A stretch of 64,000 nt of DNA from Sphaerotilus montanus (GTDB taxonomy: Bacteria > Pseudomonadota > Gammaproteobacteria > Burkholderiales > Burkholderiaceae_C). The stretch lies in NCBI RefSeq assembly GCF_013410775.1, contig NZ_JACCFH010000001.1:1426001-1490000 (forward strand). Reading direction: 5' to 3'. Below are positions 58,704 to 64,000 of the stretch, one piece after another. The notes under the pieces are model-generated. The model saw only the letters and a program-made list of their open reading frames with translations. It did not search any database and was not told the DNA's origin. Made by a program: the position numbers and the translations under genes. Each line of letters starts with the position of its first letter. Positions within the stretch are counted from its first letter, which is position 1.

Positions 58704-59836
58704 CACGACCGTATCGCCCCCTCGTCGACCTGCCGCCCGCCACCGACCCGCCCGCCTACGGCCGCTGGCGCCATGTGCTCATTGGCGATGGCGAAAGCCC
58801 GCACCTGCTGAAATGGGCCCGCGCCCTCGCGCCACAGGTGGACCTGTGGGTGGCGTCGAGCCGCGGGTTCCTGCCCGGGTTCGACGACCTGGTGCCACCG
58901 CGCGGGCGCCTGGCGCTCGGCGAATCGATGGACCACTCCGGCGGCAACGTCGGCCTGCTCAAGCGCCTGCCGGAACTCGGCCGCTGGCTGCAGGAGGTGG
59001 ACGCCGACTGGATCCACCCGCACTACCTGACCTCGCACGGCACGCTGGCCATGGGCGCCAAGAAGGGCTGGAAGCTGCGCGGCCAGATCGTCGGCTCCGC
59101 GTGGGGCAGCGACATCCTCGTCACCCCGAAGCGCGGCCCGCACTACCGCTGGATCACCTCGCAGATCCTCAAGGCCTGCACCCTGACCACCAGCGACTCC
59201 GAACACATGGCCGCGCAGATGCGCCAGCTCGGCGCGGGCGAGGTGCGCGTGTTCCCCTTCGGGCTGGAGCAGATGCCGCCCCGCCCGCCGCACAAGGCGC
59301 CGTGGAGCTTCTTCGCCAACCGCGGGCTGGAGCCGATCTACCGGCCCGACCGGGTGATCACCGCGTTCGCCTCCGTCGTCTCGGCCTACCCGGAGGCGCG
59401 GCTGACCATCGCCAACGACGGCTCGCTGCGCGCCGCGCTCGAGAACCGCGTGGGCGAGCTGGGCCTGGCGAACCACATCGAATTTGTCGGCCGGCTCGGC
59501 GCCGAGGCGCAGGCGCACTGCTACGAACGCGCGCAGTGGTACCTGAGCATGCCGTCGAGCGATTCGGTGGCGGTGTCGGTGCTGGAGGCGATGGCGCACG
59601 GCTGCATCCCGCTGCTGTCGGACCTGCCGGCCAACCACGAACTGGTGCGCTCGGGCCTGAACGGACTGATCCTGACGGACGCCCCGATCGAGCTGATGAA
59701 CCTGCCGCAGCAGCTCGCGCCGATGCTGTCGCAGGCCACCCGGATCGGCCGCGACAACCACGAGTGGGTACGGCTGCACGGCCAGTTCGCGCCCGCGGTG
59801 GAAGGGCTGCTCGGGCGGCTGGCCGAACTGATGTGA
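58700..59836 (+). CDS. Glycosyltransferase family 4 protein
   Basis: 378 residues. GT-B fold: N-terminal region with WIHPHYLTSHGTLAMG and SAWGSDIL, C-terminal donor domain with FANRGLEPIYRPDRVI and the EX7E-like segment MPSSDSVAVSVLEAMAHGC. Sugar and acceptor not predictable. Overlaps the preceding gene by ATGA. Confidence 0.9.
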   Translation: MTRPYRPLVDLPPATDPPAYGRWRHVLIGDGESPHLLKWARALAPQVDLWVASSRGFLPGFDDLVPPRGRLALGESMDHSGGNVGLLKRLPELGRWLQEVDADWIHPHYLTSHGTLAMGAKKGWKLRGQIVGSAWGSDILVTPKRGPHYRWITSQILKACTLTTSDSEHMAAQMRQLGAGEVRVFPFGLEQMPPRPPHKAPWSFFANRGLEPIYRPDRVITAFASVVSAYPEARLTIANDGSLRAALENRVGELGLANHIEFVGRLGAEAQAHCYERAQWYLSMPSSDSVAVSVLEAMAHGCIPLLSDLPANHELVRSGLNGLILTDAPIELMNLPQQLAPMLSQATRIGRDNHEWVRLHGQFAPAVEGLLGRLAELM

Positions 59837-59852
59837 ACCCCGGCGCTGCCGC

Positions 59853-61100
59853 ATGAACATCCTCTACCTGAACCACTACGCCGGCGCACCCGCGCTGGGC
59901 ATGGAATACCGGCCCTACTACCTCGCCCGCGAGTGGACCCGTCTGGGCCACCGGGTGCAGATGGTCGCCTGCGCCACTTCGCATGTGCGCGCCACGGCGC
60001 CGGTGCACCGCGACCACCCGATCCATGCGCCCACGCATCAGGACATCGACGGCATCGACTACCTCTGGTTCCCCGGCCCCGCCTACCAGGGCAACGGGCT
60101 GGGGCGGGTGAAGAACATCTGGGCCTTCCTGCGCCAGGTGTGGCGCGCCTCGCGCCGCATCGCCACGCAGTTCCGCCCGGACGTGGTGATCGCGTCCAGC
60201 ACCTACCCGATGGACATCTGGGTCGCCCGCCGGCTGGCGCGCATGGCGCGGGCCAAGTTGGTGTTCGAGGTGCACGACCTCTGGCCGCTGTCACCGATCG
60301 AGCTGTCGGGCATGTCGCCGCGGCACCCCTTCATCGTGCTGTGCCAGAAGGCCGAGGACGACGCCTACCGCGACGCGGACGTGGTCGTCTCGATGCTGCC
60401 CAAGGTCCATGCCCACATGGCCAGCCGCGGGCTGGACCTGAAGAAGCTGCACATCGTGCCCAACGGCATCACGCTGGACGAATGGACCGGCGAACTGCCC
60501 GCGCTGCGCCCCGACGTGGCGGCTGCGGTCGAGCAGGCCCGTGCGCGCGGCGCCACCGTCGTCGGCTACGCCGGCTCGATGGGCCTGCCGAATGCGCTGG
60601 ACACGCTGCTTGATGCCATGCGCCAGCTGCAGACGCAGGGCGCGCCGATCGCCCTCGTCATGGTCGGCGGTGGCCACGAGTGCGACCGGCTCGCCGCGCG
60701 CGTGCAGACCGAGGGACTGGCGAACGTGCAGATGCTGCCGCCGATCCCCAAGGCGCAGATCCCCGCCTTCCTCGCCGAGATCGACATCGCCTACATCGGC
60801 TGGCAGCGGGTGCCGATCTACCGCTTCGGCATCGCGCCGAACAAGCTGATGGACTACATGATGGCCGGCTGCGCGGTGCTGCACTCGGTGGAGGCCGGCA
60901 ACGACCCGGTCGCGGAGGCCGGCTGCGGCCTGACCGTCGCCCCCGAGTCGGCCGACGCCGTGGCCGAGGGCCTGCGCCGCATGGCCGCCCTCACCCCGAC
61001 CGAGCGCCACGCGATGGGCGAGCGCGGGCAGGCGTTTGTCCAGGCGCACCACACCTACCCCGTGCTGGCGCGGCGCTTCCTGGCCGCCTGCACGGGCTGA
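59853..61100 (+). CDS. Glycosyltransferase family 4 protein (WbuB-like)
   Basis: 415 residues. MNILYLNHYAGAPALGMEYR at the start, VFEVHDLWPLSPIELSGM typical of WbuB-type GT4 enzymes, and YAGSMGLPNALDTLLDAM with NGITLDEW. The acceptor and donor pattern of this type is FucNAc or related amino sugar transfer, but the sugar here is uncertain. Seventeen bases after the previous gene. Confidence 0.9.
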   Translation: MNILYLNHYAGAPALGMEYRPYYLAREWTRLGHRVQMVACATSHVRATAPVHRDHPIHAPTHQDIDGIDYLWFPGPAYQGNGLGRVKNIWAFLRQVWRASRRIATQFRPDVVIASSTYPMDIWVARRLARMARAKLVFEVHDLWPLSPIELSGMSPRHPFIVLCQKAEDDAYRDADVVVSMLPKVHAHMASRGLDLKKLHIVPNGITLDEWTGELPALRPDVAAAVEQARARGATVVGYAGSMGLPNALDTLLDAMRQLQTQGAPIALVMVGGGHECDRLAARVQTEGLANVQMLPPIPKAQIPAFLAEIDIAYIGWQRVPIYRFGIAPNKLMDYMMAGCAVLHSVEAGNDPVAEAGCGLTVAPESADAVAEGLRRMAALTPTERHAMGERGQAFVQAHHTYPVLARRFLAACTG

Positions 61101-61105
61101 AGGCG

Positions 61106-61765
61106 ATGGACGCGCCCGCCGACCGCTACAGCCTGCTGCACCCCGATGTCTGGCAGACCGTGCAGGAGCGCCAGCGCGCCCTGCTGGGTCTGCTGGCGCA
61201 CCACGGCTGGCACGACCTGCGCGAGCGCACGCTGCTCGAAGTCGGCTGCGGCACGGGCGGCAACCTGCTCGAATTCCTGCGCATGGGCTGGCGGCCGGAG
61301 CACCTCGCCGGCATCGAGCTGCTGCCCGAGCGCCACGCGCATGCCCGCGACGTGCTGCCCGAGCGGGTCGCGCTGCACCTCGGCGATGCCTGCACGGTGC
61401 CGATCGCCGAGGCGGGCTGCGACCTCGTCTACCAGGCGACCGTGTTCTCGTCGCTGCTCGACGACGCCGTCCAGCAGCAGCTGGCGGCCGCGATGTGGCG
61501 CTGGGTGAAGCCGGGCGGCGCGGTGCTCTGGTACGACTTCACCGTGGACAACCCGCGCAACCGGAACGTGCGCGGCGTGCCGCTGCAGCGGGTGCGGGCG
61601 CTGTTTCCCGAGGGGCGGATCCGCGCGCAGCGCGTGACGCTGGCGCCGCCGCTGGCGCGGCCGGCGTGCCGGGTCTGGCCGGGGCTGTACCCGGTGCTGA
61701 ATGCCGTGCCGCTGCTGCGCACGCATGTGCTGGCGTGGATCGAAAAGGACGCCCGCGCCCGCTAG
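61106..61765 (+). CDS. Class I SAM-dependent methyltransferase
   Basis: 219 residues, ATG 61106, six bases after the glycosyltransferase stop. SAM motif LLEVGCGTGGNLLEFLRMG and GIELLPERHAHARDVLP, LHLGDACTVPIAEAGCDLVY. Probably methylates a glycan sugar or lipid carrier, judged by position only. Last gene of the polysaccharide cluster. Confidence 0.9.
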   Translation: MDAPADRYSLLHPDVWQTVQERQRALLGLLAHHGWHDLRERTLLEVGCGTGGNLLEFLRMGWRPEHLAGIELLPERHAHARDVLPERVALHLGDACTVPIAEAGCDLVYQATVFSSLLDDAVQQQLAAAMWRWVKPGGAVLWYDFTVDNPRNRNVRGVPLQRVRALFPEGRIRAQRVTLAPPLARPACRVWPGLYPVLNAVPLLRTHVLAWIEKDARAR

Positions 61766-61798
61766 ACTGCCCGGCTCACCTCCAACACAGGAGCCGCC

Positions 61799-62518
61799 AT
61801 GGGCGCGCAGTGGAAAGCAAAACACAAGGACCTGGCGGCCAACGCCAAGGGCCGTCTCTTCGGCAAGCTCGCCAAGGACATCATGATCGCCGCCCGCCAC
61901 GGCGCCGACCCGGCCGCCAACTCGCGGCTGCGGCTCGTGATCGAGCAGGCACGCAAGGTCTCGATGCCCAAGGACACGCTGGACCGGGCGATCAAGAAGG
62001 GCGCGGGCCTGACGGGCGAATCGGTGAACTTCGAGCACGTGGTCTATGAAGGCTTCGCGCCGCACCGCGTGCCCGTGATGGTCGAGTGTCTGACCGACAA
62101 CGTGAACCGCGCCGCCTCCGACATGCGCGTGCTGTTCCGCAAGGGCCAGCTCGGCACCTCCGGCTCCGTCGCCTGGGACTTCGACCACCTCGGCATGATC
62201 GAAGCCGAACCGACCGACGCCAGCGCGGGCGCCGACCCCGAACTGGCCGCGATCGAAGCCGGCGCGCAGGACCTGGAAGCCGGTGATGAAGAGGGCACGA
62301 CGCTGTTCTACACGGCGCCCACCGAACTGGACCTGGTCAGCCGCGCCCTGCCCGCCCACGGCTTCACGGTGCTGTCCACCAAGCTCGGCTACAAGCCGAA
62401 GAATCCGGTCGCGCCGGACAGCCTGAGCGCCGAGCAGCTCGAAGAGGTCGAGGCCTTCCTGGCGGCGCTGGATGCGAACGAGGACGTGCAGAACGTGTTC
62501 GCGGGGCTGGGCGGCTGA
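61799..62518 (+). CDS. yebC: YebC/PmpR family protein (TACO1 family)
   Basis: 239 residues. [19 protein letters not shown] (in place of the usual GHSKWANIKH), [19 protein letters not shown], and [19 protein letters not shown]. The family acts as a translation factor at polyproline stretches or as regulator. The GAQWK start marks the YeeN-like subgroup; some species carry both. AGGAG precedes ATG 61799. Confidence 0.92.
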   Translation: MGAQWKAKHKDLAANAKGRLFGKLAKDIMIAARHGADPAANSRLRLVIEQARKVSMPKDTLDRAIKKGAGLTGESVNFEHVVYEGFAPHRVPVMVECLTDNVNRAASDMRVLFRKGQLGTSGSVAWDFDHLGMIEAEPTDASAGADPELAAIEAGAQDLEAGDEEGTTLFYTAPTELDLVSRALPAHGFTVLSTKLGYKPKNPVAPDSLSAEQLEEVEAFLAALDANEDVQNVFAGLGG

Positions 62519-62529
62519 GGCACGCGCCG

Positions 62530-63966
62530 CTAGTCCAGCGTCCCCAGCACCCCCGCCGCCGCCACCAGCTTCAGCCGCGCCGCATGCCAGTCCGCCAGAC
62601 AGCGGATGCGCTCCTGGTGGGCGTCGGCCAGGGTGTTCTGGGTGGACAGCAGCTCCAGGATGTCGCTGACGCCCTTGTCGTAGCGCCGTGTGGCGCTGCC
62701 GACGGCCGCCTGCGCGGCGTCGACCAGGGTGGCGCTGGCCTGCAGGTTGTCGAGTGCGGACGCGGCATCCGCATGCGCCTTGACCACGTCCATCGACACC
62801 TGCAGCACCACGTTCTGCAGGTTGGCGGCACTCTGCTCCGCCTGCGCCTGCACGCCGCTGACCTTGTAGACACGGGCAAAGCCCTCGAACAGCGGGATCG
62901 ACAGCGCCAGCCCGTAGGTCGTGACGCGGCTGCGGGCACCGCCGAGGCCCTGGCCGGGCACCCCGTACACCTGGTCGGAGCGGCTGACTTCCAGCGTCGG
63001 CCAGCCCTCGGCGCGGGTCGCGGTGACCTTGGCCTGCGCCGCTTCACGCTGCGCCTGGGCCGCGCGGATGCCGGGGTGGCGGGCGCGGGCCTCGGCCAGC
63101 CAGTGCACCAGGTCCTGCACCACCGGGGCGTCCGGCGCCTCCAGGTCGTCCGGCAGCTGCACCGGCGCCGTGCCCGGCAGGCCCATGACAAAGGCGAGCA
63201 CCGAGGCCGACTTCGCCTGCTCGCCCCGCGCACGCTGCGCCGCCAGCTGCGCGCGGGCCAGCGCGGCGCGGGCCTGCAGCACATCGATGCCGGCGGCCAC
63301 GCCCAAGGTTTCCCGGCGCTCGGTCGCCTCCAGGGTCGCGCGGGCCATGCGGACCGCCTCGGCACGGGCACGGTGCACGGCCTGCGCGGTCACTGCGTCG
63401 AAGTAGCTGTCCACCACGGCGGACATCAGCTTCTGCAGCGTCGCGTCGCGCGAGGCAATGGCGGCGGCCAGCAACCGGTTCGCCACACCCAGGTTAGCCT
63501 CGCGGGCCCCGAAATCGTAGAGCCGCCAGGTCAGGTTGACGGAGCGGTTGGTGCCGACCCGGTCCTCGTCGGGCAGCTCGCCGTCGGTGTAGACGGTGCG
63601 GCTGAACAGGCGGTTCACGCCCACATTGAGGCGTGGCCAGTAGGCCGCGCGCGCCTCGCCGAGCCCGCCAGCCTGCACCTTGACCGCCGCCCAGGCCGCG
63701 CGGGCCTGCGGGTTGCGGCACAGCGCCATGTCCATCGCCTCGGCCAGCGACAACGGCTGGCCGGATCCCGGCGTGTCGGCGCAGGGCGCTGCCAGCCTCG
63801 GATCGGCCTCGAACAGCAGCGGCACCGCCAGCGGGTTCTCCAGCCGTACGGCCATATCGGAGGTAGCCGCCGGATCGGCAGGCGCGGCCAGCGACACCAC
63901 TGGCCAGACTACCGACGCATACAGGCCGGCCCGCAGCCGGCCGCTCCACCGGAACTCAGCGCTCAT
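62530..63966 (-). CDS. TolC-family outer-membrane channel protein
   Basis: 478 residues from ATG 63966 (GGGAG upstream), with a signal peptide ending near SLAAPA. Two halves of coiled-coil helices and strands are visible: SLAEAMDMALCRNPQARAAW, SYFDAVTAQAVHRARAEAVR, RRETLGVAAGIDVLQARAAL and the second repeat GLALSIPLFEGFARVYKVSG, TRRYDKGVSDILELLSTQNT. Forms the outer tunnel of type I secretion or efflux systems. Partner ABC and adaptor genes, if linked, lie beyond the window end. Convergent with yebC. Confidence 0.93.
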   Translation of the reverse strand: MSAEFRWSGRLRAGLYASVVWPVVSLAAPADPAATSDMAVRLENPLAVPLLFEADPRLAAPCADTPGSGQPLSLAEAMDMALCRNPQARAAWAAVKVQAGGLGEARAAYWPRLNVGVNRLFSRTVYTDGELPDEDRVGTNRSVNLTWRLYDFGAREANLGVANRLLAAAIASRDATLQKLMSAVVDSYFDAVTAQAVHRARAEAVRMARATLEATERRETLGVAAGIDVLQARAALARAQLAAQRARGEQAKSASVLAFVMGLPGTAPVQLPDDLEAPDAPVVQDLVHWLAEARARHPGIRAAQAQREAAQAKVTATRAEGWPTLEVSRSDQVYGVPGQGLGGARSRVTTYGLALSIPLFEGFARVYKVSGVQAQAEQSAANLQNVVLQVSMDVVKAHADAASALDNLQASATLVDAAQAAVGSATRRYDKGVSDILELLSTQNTLADAHQERIRCLADWHAARLKLVAAAGVLGTLD

Positions 63967-64000
63967 TGAGGCTCTCCCGGGCATGCTGTACCAGCGGCGA

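Overview
The window looks like chromosome of a high-GC betaproteobacterium of the order Burkholderiales, most likely the Leptothrix/Sphaerotilus/Rubrivivax group. The basis is strong G/C preference at third codon positions, the order secY-infA-rpmJ-rpsM-rpsK-rpsD-rpoA-rplQ, and Burkholderiales-typical families (DUF3108, tandem DUF4148, the proteobacterial GshA type, a split RfaE2). This placement is inferred from gene content; no database was searched. I see no insertion sequence, prophage, CRISPR array or rRNA, and no gene-free stretch longer than about 300 bases.

Layout. 0-3.6 kb: a truncated Lrp/AsnC regulator divergent from a sulfur-amino-acid cluster (Cys/Met PLP enzyme, amino-acid-binding lipoprotein, homocysteine S-methyltransferase). 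3.6-8.2 kb: an RNA-repair locus, rtcR divergent from rtcB-rtcA plus a cupin gene, with a near-perfect sigma-54 promoter before rtcB. 8.2-8.5 kb: two identical initiator tRNA genes. 8.5-17.8 kb: the spc and alpha ribosomal protein operons with secY, infA and rpoA, all on the minus strand, starting at rplN behind a good sigma-70 promoter; the S10 operon is not adjacent. 18-21.8 kb: gshA, then glnK-amtB behind two NtrC sites and a sigma-54 promoter; AmtB carries an N-terminal OmpA-like domain. 21.9-36.2 kb: housekeeping genes (comM, GST, rfaE2, rsmE, rdgC, pckG, yaeQ, prfC, aldo-keto reductase, ychF) mixed with small unknown genes. 36.4-39.9 kb: a 1173-residue RTX protein built of repeats. 39.9-52.2 kb: MOSC protein, UbiH-type hydroxylase, dsbC, a CAP/Thg1/polynucleotide-kinase-like group, enoyl-CoA hydratase, DUF3108, M61 peptidase, DUF3429, a PNPOx-like protein, two DUF4148 proteins and lysS. 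52.3-61.8 kb: a surface-polysaccharide cluster (WbpB, WbpD and WbpE homologues, flippase, acetyltransferase-like protein, two glycosyltransferases, methyltransferase). 61.8-64 kb: yebC and a TolC-family exporter at the window edge.

How genes may work together. WbpB, WbpD and WbpE homologues together indicate synthesis of a UDP-diacetamido-uronic acid sugar, which the flippase and glycosyltransferases would build into a surface glycan. RtcR/RtcB/RtcA form an inducible RNA end-healing and ligation system. The Thg1-like 3'-5' polymerase with a T4 Pnkp-like kinase may be a second RNA-repair pair. The RTX protein and the TolC-family protein may belong to one type I secretion route, but no ABC or adaptor component is in view.

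The best candidate for an undescribed system is a two-gene cassette at 53982-55696 (ABC-type ATPase plus a 167-residue unknown protein with a possible nuclease-like Asp/Glu-x-His pattern), inserted in tight overlap between wbpD and wbpE. Other points for a second look are the OmpA-AmtB fusion, the Thg1-kinase pair, the almost leaderless rtcB transcript predicted from its promoter, and the modular RTX protein.
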